In this document: in pieces, positions 47,500 to 57,907 of the stretch
Layout: every line of letters begins with the position of its first letter
Position numbering within the stretch: position 1 is the stretch's first letter
From: Holophagales bacterium
Lineage (GTDB): Bacteria > Acidobacteriota > Thermoanaerobaculia > UBA5066
Assembly (NCBI GenBank): GCA_016716705.1
Contig: JADJVF010000015.1
Span: 1-64,000 of the forward strand
Direction of reading: 5' to 3'
Length of the DNA: 64,000 nucleotides
Program-made: the position numbers and the translations under genes
The notes under the pieces: model-generated
The model's database searches: none
Seen by the model: only the letters and a program-made list of their open reading frames with translations
What the model was told of the DNA's origin: nothing

Positions 47500-48198
47500 C
47501 TACCGCCGGTTGCCCAGGAGCCGGAGAAGCATCAGGAAGAGGTTGACGAAGTCGAGGTAGAGCGAGAGGGCACCCTGGATCGCCCCCTTCCGCCCGGCCT
47601 CCGAGTCCGCCTCGATCTGCGCCGCCATCATCTTCAGCTTGCGCGTGTCGTAGGCCGTCAGGCCGACGAAGACGATCACGCCCACGCAGCTGATGACGAA
47701 CTCGAGCATCGAGTTGCGCAGGAAGAGGTTCACGACGCTCGCGAGGATCACCCCGATCAGGCCCATGAACGCGAAGGAGCCGAGCCCGTCCAGCGGCCGG
47801 CTCGTGACGAGGCCGTAGACGCTCATGACGCCGAAGGTCCCCGCGGTGATCACGAACGTCGAGGCGATCGAGCTCGACGTGTAGACGAGGAAGATGCAGG
47901 ACAGGGTGAGCCCGTTCAGCGCCGAATAGGCGAGGAAGACGAACGCGGCCGTGGAGGCCGACATCCGGCCCACGAGGCCGCTCAGCCACGCCACGAGAGC
48001 CAGCTCGCCGATCAGCAGGCCGTAGAAGACCAGCTTGTTGCCGAAGATCACCTGGAGGAGCGCAGGGGTGGAAAGGGTGTACCACGCGACGACGGCCGTC
48101 GTGACGAGTCCGCCGGCCATCCAGCCGTAGACGCGCGTGAGGAACTTCGTCTCGGCCCGGTCGGGCGAGATCGCTACGGGCTCGCGGGAATAGTCCAT
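47500..48198 (-). CDS. Bax inhibitor-1/YccA-family membrane protein
   Basis: A 232-residue multispanning protein of the BI-1 (TMBIM) family. I use ATG 48198, preceded by GAGGAGATCAC; a longer in-frame start at 48252 lacks this. Family signs are FLTRVYGWMAGGLVTTAVVA near the start, SALNGLTLSCIF, TAYDTRKLKMMA and the final LYLDFVNLFLMLLRLLGNRR. Seven hydrophobic helices are apparent. Bacterial relatives act as pH-sensitive calcium leak channels or modulate membrane protein turnover. Confidence 0.92.
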   Translation of the reverse strand: MDYSREPVAISPDRAETKFLTRVYGWMAGGLVTTAVVAWYTLSTPALLQVIFGNKLVFYGLLIGELALVAWLSGLVGRMSASTAAFVFLAYSALNGLTLSCIFLVYTSSSIASTFVITAGTFGVMSVYGLVTSRPLDGLGSFAFMGLIGVILASVVNLFLRNSMLEFVISCVGVIVFVGLTAYDTRKLKMMAAQIEADSEAGRKGAIQGALSLYLDFVNLFLMLLRLLGNRR

Positions 48199-48356
48199 GT
48201 GATCTCCTCGGGGCGGCGTCGGCTCTCGGCCGCTGCCGCCGGATTGCGCCAAGCATAGATGACCCCCCCTCCAGTGACCGGTGGCCGCGCGAAGGACGCT
48301 GGAGCGTGACCTTCGCGCCCGTTGCCCGTACCCGGGAGAAGAAGACGGAGGTTCCC

Positions 48357-49265
48357 ATGCTCGATCGCCCGCTGCGCCACGCCCTTTTCGCGACCGCCGC
48401 CACGATGCTCACCCTCGGGCTCGCCGGCTCCGCCCTCGGCCGGGGCCGGGACGTCTCCATCGACTCGTCCGGAGGAGAAGAAGGCTGCGCCGCGCTGCGG
48501 GTCCGCTTCAACGGCGTTACGGCCGTCAAGGAGGAGCAGTCGCTGGCTGTGCCGGGCGGGACGGCACTGCGGCTTCACGCCCCCGACTCCTCCGGCCTCC
48601 GCGTCTCGGGCTGGGAGAAGGAGGATTTCGAGATCACGGCCTGCAAGGTTGCCCGCGACGCCGCGGCCCTCGCCCGGGTCTCGGTCTCGGCCCCGAAGGG
48701 GGTCGTCTCCGTCGAAGGCGTCGACGGCGACGACGTCCTCGTCTTCTTCTACGTGAAGGCGCCAAAGGGAGCGGTTCTCGACCTCGCCGCCGAGAACGGG
48801 CCGATGGCCCTTCGGGACCTCCACGCAACCGTCACCGCCCGCCTCGCCAACGGCCCCCTCTCTCTCTCGGGGGTTCACGGCACCGTGGACGTCGAGGCCA
48901 CGAATGGCCCGGTCTCCTTCCGTGACGGCTCGGGCGACTGGACGCTCCGGGTGACGAACGGCCCACTCTCCGCCCGGTTCGCCGGCGCACGGTGGGATGG
49001 GAAGGGTCTCGTGGCCGAAGCCGTGAACGGTCCCCTCACGATCCGCCTCGATCCGGGCTTCGACTCCGGCGTCCGCGTCTCGGCCGCGGCCTGGGCCCCC
49101 GTCCGGTGCCGTGCGGCGGCCTGTGCCGCGGCGCGCCGCACCGGAGGCGACGAGGAAGAGGGCGGGGAGCAGTCGCTCCAGTTCGGCTCCGGCGAGCCCC
49201 TCGTCCGCCTCTCGACGGTGAACGGTCCGGTGACGGTCAAGGACGACGCCCCCGGCTCCGACTGA
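48357..49265 (+). CDS. Secreted DUF4097-like protein with repeated 'NGP' turns
   Basis: A 302-residue exported protein. ATG 48357 has GGAGG 6 nt upstream, and the signal peptide reads HALFATAATMLTLGLAGSALG. The C-terminal 170 residues are a repeat of short beta strands with the turn NGP: AAENGPMAL, LANGPLSLSG, ATNGPVSFRD, VTNGPLSARF, AVNGPLTIRL and TVNGPVTVKD, spaced about 17-25 residues except for a longer gap before the last. This recalls the beta-helical DUF4097/DUF2807 adhesin-like fold. An insert with two Cys and RRTGGDEEEGGEQ interrupts the last turn. It probably acts in the envelope; ligand unknown. Confidence 0.75.
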   Translation: MLDRPLRHALFATAATMLTLGLAGSALGRGRDVSIDSSGGEEGCAALRVRFNGVTAVKEEQSLAVPGGTALRLHAPDSSGLRVSGWEKEDFEITACKVARDAAALARVSVSAPKGVVSVEGVDGDDVLVFFYVKAPKGAVLDLAAENGPMALRDLHATVTARLANGPLSLSGVHGTVDVEATNGPVSFRDGSGDWTLRVTNGPLSARFAGARWDGKGLVAEAVNGPLTIRLDPGFDSGVRVSAAAWAPVRCRAAACAAARRTGGDEEEGGEQSLQFGSGEPLVRLSTVNGPVTVKDDAPGSD

Positions 49266-49365
49266 TCGAATCCTCCGGTGGCGGCTCCCCCGGGCGCCGC
49301 TCTGCGATCTTCTAGACTTCCGCGGGACGGGCGGCAGCGCACGAGCACGCCCCGAGGAGGATTCG

Positions 49366-50112
49366 ATGGGGGAACGCACGCTGCTCATGGCAGGGTTTTC
49401 GCTGTTCGCCGCCGTCGCCACCGCTGCAGTCGCAGCAGGCCCGGCTCTGGAAAAGGACACGATTCCCACCTCCGCCGGGGACCTGGAGGTGACGTTCGTC
49501 GGCCACGGGTCCCTCTTCTTCGCGTTCGGCGGAAAAGTCATCCACGTCGACCCCTTCGGCAAGCTGGCCGACTACACGAAGCTGCCGAAGGCCGATCTCG
49601 TCCTGATCACCCACGCTCACGGGGACCACCTGGACGCGACAGCCCTGGCTGCGATCCGAAAGCCCGAAACCCGAATCCTCGTCGCGCCCGTCTGCGAGGG
49701 AAAGGTCGAGGGAGCCACCGTCCTCGGAAACGGCGGGAACGTGACCGTGCTGGGTGTGACCGTCGAGGCCGTCCCGGCCTACAACCTCGTGAGCAAGAGG
49801 CCGGACGGAACGCCGTTCCACCCGAAGGGTGAAGGGAACGGCTACGTCGTCACCTTCGGCAGGACACGCGTCTACATCGCCGGCGATACGGAGGACGTGC
49901 CCGAAATGAAGGCGCTGAAGGCGATCGACGTGGCGTTCCTGCCGATGAACCTCCCCTACACGATGACCCCCGAAATGGTGTCCGACGCCGTTCGCGGGTT
50001 CGGACCCCGCATCCTCTACCCCTATCACTTCGGGGAGTCGGACACCGCGCGCCTCGTGGCGCTCCTGACGGATGTCAAAGGGACGGAAGTGCGAGTCAGG
50101 AAGATGAAATAG
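49366..50112 (+). CDS. Exported metallo-beta-lactamase-fold hydrolase (UPF0173-like)
   Basis: A 248-residue protein with signal peptide LLMAGFSLFAAVATAAVAAG followed by an MBL fold: VTFVGHGSLFFAFGGKVIHV, the metal motif THAHGDHLD, VYIAGDTEDVPEM and a final YPYHFGESD. It lacks the extended insertions of true beta-lactamases and resembles the UPF0173/YtkL type, whose substrates are unknown. The ATG follows GAGGAGGATTCG. It is 100 bp from the NGP-repeat gene and may share a transcript. Confidence 0.85.
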   Translation: MGERTLLMAGFSLFAAVATAAVAAGPALEKDTIPTSAGDLEVTFVGHGSLFFAFGGKVIHVDPFGKLADYTKLPKADLVLITHAHGDHLDATALAAIRKPETRILVAPVCEGKVEGATVLGNGGNVTVLGVTVEAVPAYNLVSKRPDGTPFHPKGEGNGYVVTFGRTRVYIAGDTEDVPEMKALKAIDVAFLPMNLPYTMTPEMVSDAVRGFGPRILYPYHFGESDTARLVALLTDVKGTEVRVRKMK

Positions 50113-50179
50113 CCCGGCGCCGAGAGTTGAAAGCTATTCCGACTTCTTTGAAGTGAATACCCGGATCGCGGGCCTGCCG

Positions 50180-50506
50180 TCAGCTCCGGCGGGTCACCAG
50201 GTACCCGAGGAGCATCCCGGCGCCAAACGCCGCGACCGTCACCAGGGCCGTGTTGTTGTCGGCGTAGTCGCTCACGCGTCCAACGGCCTTCGAGGCACGG
50301 TTGCGGCCCTCCAGGAGGGTCTCCTTCGCGCGCTCGGAGAGCTCGTCCGCCGCGGTCCGGGCATCCGTAGCGAAGTGGCCCGCGATGTCGCGTCCCCGTG
50401 AGACCGCGTCCTTGAATTCGCCCTTCACGTCCTGACCCAGCTTCTGGGCGTCCTTCGTGGCACTCCTGACGGAATCGGTGACGGCGGGACTGAAAACAGT
50501 TTCCAT
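50180..50506 (-). CDS. Small DUF883/ElaB-like membrane-anchored protein
   Basis: A 108-residue protein, with ATG 50506 preceded by GGAGGTCTCAA. A long amphipathic helix (about 10-75, SVRSATKDAQKLGQDVKGEF and DELSERAKETLLEGRN) leads to one C-terminal TM segment (ALVTVAAFGAGMLLGYLVTR) ending in arginines. This is the form of ElaB/YqjD-type tail-anchored proteins, some of which bind ribosomes at the membrane under stress. Identity to a specific family is inferred from layout. Confidence 0.7.
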   Translation of the reverse strand: METVFSPAVTDSVRSATKDAQKLGQDVKGEFKDAVSRGRDIAGHFATDARTAADELSERAKETLLEGRNRASKAVGRVSDYADNNTALVTVAAFGAGMLLGYLVTRRS

Positions 50507-50823
50507 TTGAGACCTCCAGACCGGCTTAGCGCAATGCTCATGCCATTCGACAGGGCAGGATCCGAATGCCTCGGCATGGCCGCCGCCGAACGCCGCGGCT
50601 GCGAGCTGGCGGACGGTGGGGACGCCGCGAGGAAGGGCCGGCGCCGGGCCGGTTCCCGGGTGGCATACTGGCTGGCCGCGAGGAGACGTCCCGTCGCGCC
50701 CACTTCCCTTCGTCACCTCCTCCTCGGCGTCCTCCTGCGCTGAGACTGCAGGGGTGGAGGACCCGTATCCGTACCGTCCCGCCGCCGGCCGCCGCAGACG
50801 CCGCTCCCTCGAGGAGGCAGACC
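50507..50823. other. Intergenic region with divergent promoters expected
   Basis: These 317 bp separate the minus-strand DUF883-like gene from the P-type ATPase. I see no convincing gene, tRNA, repeat or riboswitch. Promoters for both genes must lie here, but no -35/-10 pair stands out. Confidence 0.5.
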
Positions 50824-53397
50824 ATGGACCAGGGTGCGCGCCGAGTCCTTCCGCGGAACGAGGCTGCCGCCGCGGTCGCCCCCGGTCTCGGCGGACTCAC
50901 GAAGGAGGAGGCGGACCGCCGCCACGCCGCGGAAGGGCCGAACGAGCTGCCGTCGGCGAAGAAGCGAGGTCCTTTCGCCATCGCCCTGGAGGTGATCAAG
51001 GAGCCGATGTTCCTTCTCCTGATCGCCTGCGGTTCGCTCTACCTTCTCCTGGGAGACGTGAAGGAGGCGCTCCTTCTCCTCGGATTCGTCTTCGTGGTCG
51101 TCGGCATCACCTTCGTCCAGGAACGGAAGACCGAACGGGCCCTCGACGCGCTCCGGGACCTCTCGAGCCCGCGGGCTCTCGTGGTGCGGTCGGGCGAGAA
51201 GAAGAGGATCGCGGGCCGCGAGGTCGTGCGCGGGGACGTCCTCCTCCTGAGCGAGGGGGACCGCGTGCCGGCGGACGCAGCCGTGAGGAGCGCGACGAGT
51301 CTCTCCGTCGACGAGTCGCTCCTGACGGGCGAGTCGGTCCCGGTCGGGAAATCGTCCGTCGGCGGCCCCGTGGATATGGGGCGGCCCGGGGGCGACGACT
51401 CGCCCTTCGTCTACTCGGGGACTCTCGTCGTCAAGGGCCAGGGCGTGGTCGAGGTGCTCTCGATCGGCGCCGCGACGGAGATGGGGAAGATCGGCAAGGC
51501 CCTCGCCGTGCTGCAGCCCGAGGACACCCCGCTCCAGCGCGAGACGGCGCGCCTCGTGCGGCTCTTCGCCTTCATCGGCCTCGGGCTCTGCCTGACGGTC
51601 GTCACCGTCTACACGGTCACTCGCGGCGATTTCCTGAAGGGGCTCCTCGCGGGCCTGACGCTCGGGATGGCGATGCTCCCCGAGGAGTTTCCGGTCGTCC
51701 TGACGGTCTTCCTCGCCCTGGGGGCCTGGCGAATCTCGCAGCACCACGTCCTGACCCGGCGAATGCCCGCCGTCGAGACGATCGGCTCGGCGACGGCGCT
51801 CTGCGTCGACAAGACCGGGACACTGACGATGAACCGGATGACGGTCGCCGACCTCGCCGTCGGCGCGGACATGCTCGCAGTCGAACCGGCGGGAACCCTG
51901 CTCCCGGAGGCTTTCCACGAGCTCGTCGAGTTCGCGATCCTCGCCAGCCCCGAGGACCCCTTCGACCCGATGGAGAAGGCGATGCGGGAGCTGGGCGAGC
52001 GGACGCTCGCCGGAACGGAGCACCTCCACCGCGACTGGGAGCTCCTGCGGGAGTACCCGCTCTCGCGCGAGCTCCTCGCGATGTCCCGGGTCTGGCGATC
52101 GCCGGACCGAAGCGAGCACGTCATCGCGGCCAAGGGGGCGCCGGAGGCGATCGCCGACCTCTGCCACCTCCCGGCGGAGGAGACCGCGGCTCTCGACCGG
52201 CGCATCGCAGCGCTCGCCGAGAAGGGCCGCAGGGTCCTGGGCGTCGCCCGGGCGAGCTTCGGCACCGGCACCGAGCTCCCCGGCGGGCAGCACGACTTCG
52301 GGTTCCGCTTCGTCGGCCTCCTCGGCCTCTCCGACCCCGTGCGGCCCGGCGTCCCGGAGGCGATCGCCGAGTGCCGCAGGGCCGGCATCCGGGTGCTGAT
52401 GATCACGGGCGACTACCCCGGAACCGCCCAGAGCATCGGCCGCGAGATCGGTCTGGAAGCCCCCGGGAACGTCATCACCGGGCCGGAGCTCGAGGGGATG
52501 GACGACGCGACGCTCGCCGTGCGCGTCAGGGAGGTCCACCTCTTCGCCCGGATGGTGCCCGAGCAGAAGCTCCGCCTCGTTTCCGCCCTGAAGGGGTGCG
52601 GCGAGATCGTGGCGATGACCGGCGACGGCGTCAACGACGCCCCGGCGCTGAAGGCCGCCCACATCGGGATCGCGATGGGCGGGCGCGGCACCGACGTCGC
52701 GCGCGAATCGGCCGCGCTCGTCCTCCTCGACGACGCCTTCGACTCGATCGTGAAGGCGGTGAGGACGGGGCGCCGCATCTTCGACAACCTCCGCAAGGCG
52801 ATGCTCTACATCTTCGCCGTCCACGTCCCGATCGCCGGGCTCTCGCTCGTGCCGGTTCTTCTCGGCTGGCCACTCGCGCTCCTGCCGATCCACATCGTCT
52901 TCCTCGAGCTGATCATCGACCCGGCCTGCACGATCGTCTTCGAGGCCGAGGCGGACGAACCCGGCGTCATGGATCGCCCGCCCCGTCGCCTCGACGAGCC
53001 GCTCCTCGGCGGCCGCGGCCTGCTGCTGGGCCTCGTCCAGGGGCTCGCGGTGCTCGCCGCGAGCGTGGCCCTTTTCGGCTGGGCGCTGGCGGCGCACGGC
53101 GAGCCCGTGGCCCGCGCCCTCGCCTTTGCCACGATGGTCCTCGGGAACCTCGGGCTCATCCTCCTGAATCGGGCCGGTACCCGCCCCCTGCTCGCTACCC
53201 TGCTCACGAGGAACCGCCCGCAGCTCTGGGTGGCCGCCGGCGCCACCGTCTTCCTCGTCCTCGCCCTGAGCGTCCCCGCGGTCCGCGAGCTCTTCGGCTT
53301 CGCGACACCCCACCCCGAGCTCCTGGCCCTTTCGGTGGCCGGTGCCCTCGTGAGCCTCGGCGTGGCGAACGTCGCGCGTCACCTTCTCCATGCCTAG
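50824..53397 (+). CDS. Cation-transporting P-type ATPase (P2-like, PEEFP subtype)
   Basis: An 857-residue ion pump. The start is ATG 50824; the frame is open further upstream but without coding signs. Motifs include the N-terminal GLTKEEADRRHAAEGPNELP, TGES at about 168 (LLTGESVPVGK), the phosphorylated Asp at residue 329 in DKTGTLT, and the hinge TGDGVNDAPALKAAHIGIAMG at about 600. The M4 signature is PEEFPVV in place of PEGLP of calcium pumps, and M6 has ELIIDPACTIVFEAE. There is no heavy-metal domain. It is probably a calcium- or other divalent-type pump, specificity open. The RND efflux genes follow. Confidence 0.9.
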   Translation: MDQGARRVLPRNEAAAAVAPGLGGLTKEEADRRHAAEGPNELPSAKKRGPFAIALEVIKEPMFLLLIACGSLYLLLGDVKEALLLLGFVFVVVGITFVQERKTERALDALRDLSSPRALVVRSGEKKRIAGREVVRGDVLLLSEGDRVPADAAVRSATSLSVDESLLTGESVPVGKSSVGGPVDMGRPGGDDSPFVYSGTLVVKGQGVVEVLSIGAATEMGKIGKALAVLQPEDTPLQRETARLVRLFAFIGLGLCLTVVTVYTVTRGDFLKGLLAGLTLGMAMLPEEFPVVLTVFLALGAWRISQHHVLTRRMPAVETIGSATALCVDKTGTLTMNRMTVADLAVGADMLAVEPAGTLLPEAFHELVEFAILASPEDPFDPMEKAMRELGERTLAGTEHLHRDWELLREYPLSRELLAMSRVWRSPDRSEHVIAAKGAPEAIADLCHLPAEETAALDRRIAALAEKGRRVLGVARASFGTGTELPGGQHDFGFRFVGLLGLSDPVRPGVPEAIAECRRAGIRVLMITGDYPGTAQSIGREIGLEAPGNVITGPELEGMDDATLAVRVREVHLFARMVPEQKLRLVSALKGCGEIVAMTGDGVNDAPALKAAHIGIAMGGRGTDVARESAALVLLDDAFDSIVKAVRTGRRIFDNLRKAMLYIFAVHVPIAGLSLVPVLLGWPLALLPIHIVFLELIIDPACTIVFEAEADEPGVMDRPPRRLDEPLLGGRGLLLGLVQGLAVLAASVALFGWALAAHGEPVARALAFATMVLGNLGLILLNRAGTRPLLATLLTRNRPQLWVAAGATVFLVLALSVPAVRELFGFATPHPELLALSVAGALVSLGVANVARHLLHA

Positions 53398-53521
53398 ACG
53401 CACCCCGCGCCGAGCGAGACAATGCCCGATGCCGTTTCGCCCGAAGCGGCCGCCTGCAAGCAACATGAATCCGCTGAGCCCGAGTCGTGGAGCGTCCACC
53501 ACGGGTAGCCGAGGGGGGCCG

Positions 53522-54656
53522 GTGCCTGGAAGCTGGAAGAAAGCCGTCGTGGTCGTGGTCGCCTGCGGGTTGTCTCCGGGTTGCGGAAGTGGGGGCGACT
53601 CCGCCTCTCCTCGAAAGGCCGGGCGAAGCCTCGCCGTCCGCACCGCCCTCGTCGCGGCGAGCGACGTCGTGTACGAGGTGAAGGTCCTCGGCTCTCTCGA
53701 GCCGGAGGAGCTCGTCCACATCACGGCGGAGGTCGGCGGCGCCGCGAGGGAGGTCCGCTTCAACCCGGGCGACCGCGTGACGCCGGAGACGGTCCTCGTG
53801 AGGATCGATCCCGAAAGGTACCGCCTCGAGGCCGCCCGCGCGGAGGCCGCACACCGGCGGGCGATCGCCGACTGGAAACGGTCCGAGTCCGATACGACGC
53901 GTCGAGAGGCCCTCGCGAAGGAGAACCTCGTCGCCGTCGAGGAGCTGAACCGCTCGCGCCTCGAGACGGAGCGCCTCGCGGCCGACGCCGCGGCGGCGAA
54001 GGCCGCCTACGAGATCGCGCTCCAGAACCAGGAGCGCTCGGCCGTGCGCTCCCCGCGCCCGGGCGTCGTCAACACCCGCACGGTCGAGACGGGGCAGTTC
54101 GTCCAGGCCGGGAACGTCCTCGCGACGCTCGTCGATCCGCACCGGCTCCGTCTCCGGTTCAAGGTCTCCGAGTCCGAGTCGATGAAGGCGAAGGAAGGGC
54201 AATCCGTCGCCTTCCGGATCGCCTCGCTCGGTGAGAGGGATTTCACCGCCCGCGTCTACCACGTGAGCAGCGTCGCCGACCCGTCGACGCGGCAGGTCGA
54301 GGTCCTCGCCTGGGTGGAGAACCCCGGCGTCCTCCGGCCCGGCTTCTTCGCGGAGGTGAATCTCGCCACCGGGACGCACGCCAACGCGATCGCGGTCCAG
54401 GAGAGCGCCGTCCAGGCGACGGAGCGCGGCTTCGTCGTCTACGTCGTCGCAGACGGCAAGGCGCTCGCGAAGCCGGTCCAGATCGGCCTCAGGACGGGGA
54501 ACGGCACCGTCGAGATCGTCACCGGTCTCGCCGCCGGGCAGACGATCGTCACGGAGGGCTCGGACCGCCTCTCCGACGGCCTGGCCGTCGAGGCAGTCGC
54601 CGCTGACGGCGGGACGGAAGCCCGGGGACAAGCGCAGCGCCGGGCGCGGGCGCTGA
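53522..54656 (+). CDS. RND efflux periplasmic adaptor (HlyD/MFP lipoprotein)
   Basis: A membrane-fusion protein linking an RND pump to an outer-membrane channel. I choose GTG 53522, giving KKAVVVVVACGLSPGC with a lipobox; in-frame starts at 53429 and 53465 exist. The barrel-sandwich and hairpin parts show VLGSLEPEELVHITAEVGG, VRFNPGDRVTPETVLVRIDP, a coiled coil (about 95-170) and GFFAEVNLATG. The observed frame runs straight into the pump. However, TGA 54654-54656 overlaps the pump's ATG 54656, a typical coupled stop/start, in the next frame. I infer a lost base near the end of this gene. The stop given assumes this. Confidence 0.85.
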
Positions 54657-57600
54657 TGTCCGGGGCGCGCCCCGCTCCCGAGCCGGAGGACCCGAAGAAG
54701 ATCGCGAACGGGATGACCCTCGCGGACATCTCGATCCGCAACCACGTCTTCGCCTGGATCCTGATGGTCGCCCTGATCGGCTTCGGCATCCTCTGCTACA
54801 CGGGCTTCGGCGACGTCTTCAAGGGCCTCGGCGTCAGCCAGAACCCCGACGTCGACTTCCCGATCGTGAGCGTCTCGGTCTCGCTGGAGGGCGCCTCGCC
54901 CGAGATCATGGAGACGGACGTCGTCGACGTCCTCGAGGACGCCTGCGCGACCGTGGAGGGCGTCCAGCAGATGTCGTCGACGGCCCGGCAGGGGAGCGCG
55001 AACCTGACCCTGGAGTTCGCGATCGGCCGGGACATCGACGCGGCGCTCCAGGACGTCCAGACGAAGGTCTCGCGGGCGATGCACGACCTCCCGCGGGAGG
55101 TCGACGCCCCGAACATCTCCAAGACGAACCCCGAGGACCAGCCGATCATCCGGCTCGTCCTCTCCGGCGACCGGCCCCCCGTCTTCCTCGCCGACTACGT
55201 CCGGAACGTGATCCGGCCGCAGCTCCAGATGATCGAGGGCGTCGGCGAGATCCACGTCTTCGGCTTCCGCGACCGGAACGTGAGGGTCTGGTACGACGCC
55301 CCGCGGCTCGAGGCGCACGGCCTCACCGTCCTCGACGTGAACCGCGCCATCGCTCGCGAGCACCAGGAGGTGCCGGCCGGCCGGATCGAGGGGGCCGAGC
55401 GCGAGATGAACGTCCGCGCGCAGGGCGAGGCGATCGACATCTCGGCCTTCCGCGACCTCGTCGTGACGTACGCCAGCGGCGCGCCGGTCCGCCTGAAGGA
55501 CCTCGCCGTCGTCGAGGACGGGCTCGAGGACCGGCGCCGGCTCATGCGCGCCATGGGCGAGACGTCGATCGGGTTCGGCATCACGAAGCTCCGGGGCGCG
55601 AACGCGGTGCAGGTGGGACGCGACGTCAAGGCGAAGATGGTCGTCCTGAAGGCCCAGCTCCCCGAGGGCTGAAGCTCGAGGTCAACTGGGACACGACGAC
55701 GTTCATCGAGCGGTCGATCCACGAGATCCTCTTCACCCTCGTCCTCGCCTCGCTCCTGACGGGCCTCGTCTGCTGGCTCTTCCTCGGGTCGTGGTCGACG
55801 ACGGTGAACATCCTCCTCGCGATCCCGACGTCGATCCTCGGGACGTTCATCGTCATCTACTTCCTCGGCTTCACGCTGAACACCTACACGGTGCTCGGCC
55901 TGACGCTCGTCGTCGGCATCGTCGTCGACGACGCGATCATGGTGCTCGAGAACATCTACCGGCACCGCGAGATGGGCGAGGGGAAGGTGAGGGCCGCGTC
56001 GGTCGGTGCGCGCGAGATCACCTTCGCGGCCGCGGCGACGACCCTGGCCATCGTCGCGATCTTCCTGCCGGTCGCGTTCCTCAAGGGGATCATCGGCAAG
56101 TTCTTCTTCCAGTTCGGCGTCACCATCTCGGTCGCCGTCCTCATCTCTCTCCTCGAGGCGCTCACGCTCGCCCCGATGCGCTGCTCGCAGTTCCTCGAGG
56201 TCGAGCACCGCGGCCGCCTCGGGAGGACCGTGGACGGGCTCTTCGCGCGCCTCGCCGCGCTCTACCTGAAGGCGCTGGGACCGGTCCTCCGCCACCGGGG
56301 CCGGGTCCTCGCCGGCTCCCTCGTCTTCTTCCTCCTCTCGCTCGGGACGATCGGCCTCCTGCGCCAGGAGTTCATCCCGAGCCAGGACATGAGCCGCTTC
56401 ACGATCCGCTTCCAGACGCCCGTCGGCACGAGCCTCGACGCGACGGACCGCTACTTCCGGCAGATCGAGAAGTTCCTCATGGCGCGCCCGGAGGTGACGC
56501 TCTTCGCCGGCAACGTCGGTGGCGGGAGCGACGTGAACTCCGGCCAGGCCTACGTCAACATGAAGGAGCCGCGCGATCGGCCGGTCGACCCGGAGAAGAA
56601 GCGCCGGCTCACGCAGCTCGAGTTCATGGACGTGGTCCGGAGGTTCGCCGCCACGGTTCCCGGGGGCCGGATCTCGCTGCAGGACATTTCGCAGGCCGGC
56701 TTCAGCCCGTCGCGGGGAGGGGGCTTCCCGATCGAGTTCAACATCCGGGGCCGCGACTGGAACGTCCTCGCGAAGTCCTCGCGCGAGATCGCCGAGCAGA
56801 TGCGGCAGTCGGGCCTCGTCACCGACGTCGACACCGACTACCAGGTGGGGATGCCGGAGATCCAGGTCGTCCCCGACCGGGACCGCGCAGCCGACCTCGG
56901 CGTGAGCATGTCCGCGATCGGCGAGACGGTGAACGCCGCGATCGGCGGCGTGAGGATCGGCAAGTTCAAGGACAAGGGGCGGCGCTTCGACATCCGCGGG
57001 CGCCTCCTGGCCCCGCAGAGGGAGAGGCCGGAGGACATCGGGCGCCTCCTCATCCGGACCGGGAGCGGCGAGGTCGTCCGGCTCGGGCAGCTCATCCGGA
57101 TCGACCAGGAGCCGACGCTCCAGGCGATCACGCGCCGCGACCGGGAGAGGGCGATCAGCATCTTCGCCAACGTCGCGACCGGGAGCCTCGCAGTCGGTCG
57201 CCGTCGACCGCTCTCTCGAGATCGCCCGGAAGGTCCTCCCCGACGGCTACCGCGCCGTCGTCGCGGGCAGCACGAAGGCGTTCCGCGAGTCGTTCCAGTC
57301 GCTCTGGTTCGCCTTCGCGCTCGGCCTGCTCATCGCCTACATGGTCCTTGCGTCCCAGTTCAACTCGTTCTGGCACCCCGTCACGATCCTGCTGGCCCTG
57401 CCGTTCTCGATCAGCGGCGCTCTCTTCGCGCTCTGGATCGGCGGCCAGAGCCTGAACGTCTACAGCATGCTCGGCGTCATCCTCCTCGTCGGGATCGCGA
57501 AGAAGAACTCGATCATGCTCGTCGACTTCACGAACCAGGTCCGCGAGCGGGGCGTCCCGCACCGCGAGGCCCTGATGGAGGCCTGCCCGGTCCGGCTCCG

Positions 57601-57907
57601 GCCGATCCTGATGACCTCGATCGCGACGATCGCGGGCGCCCTCCCGCCCGCCCTCGCCATCGGGCCGGGGGCCGAGATCCAGCGGCCGATGGCTATGGCG
57701 CTGGTCGGAGGCATGGCGGTCTCGACGCTCCTCACTCTCTTCGTCGTCCCGGCCGGCTACAGCGTCCTCGACGACGCTCTCGCGTGGGGCCGCACACGCA
57801 GGAGGAAGGCGACGGAGCCCGCCGCGACGGAGGGATTGCTTCCGAGTGCAGCGGCGAGAGCAGCGGGAACGCCGGGGTCTTCCGCCGTAGGAGGAGAACC
57901 ACGATGA
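54656..57907 (+). CDS. RND efflux pump, HAE-1 type (two frameshifts)
   Basis: An inner-membrane, proton-driven multidrug/solute exporter of about 1083 residues once joined. Early features are SIRNHVFAWILMVALIGFGI and QNPDVDFPIVSVSVSLEGAS. The proton-relay aspartates in TM4 are present in VVGIVVDDAIMVLENIYRHR, and the late helices include VILLVGIAKKNSIMLVDF. A break near 55670 (GAGGGCTGA; a C seems lost) turns PEGLKLEVNWDTTTF into a stop. A second near 57184 (an extra A in GGGAGCC) shifts the frame until SVAVDRSLEIARKVLPDGY. It is coupled to the adaptor by TGATG and to the next small gene by ATGA. No TolC-type channel gene is adjacent. Confidence 0.9.

Noticed and set aside
53522..57907. A genuine adaptor-RND fusion protein
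   Set aside because: A coupled TGATG junction and other single-base breaks in the same operon make a sequence error the simpler reading.
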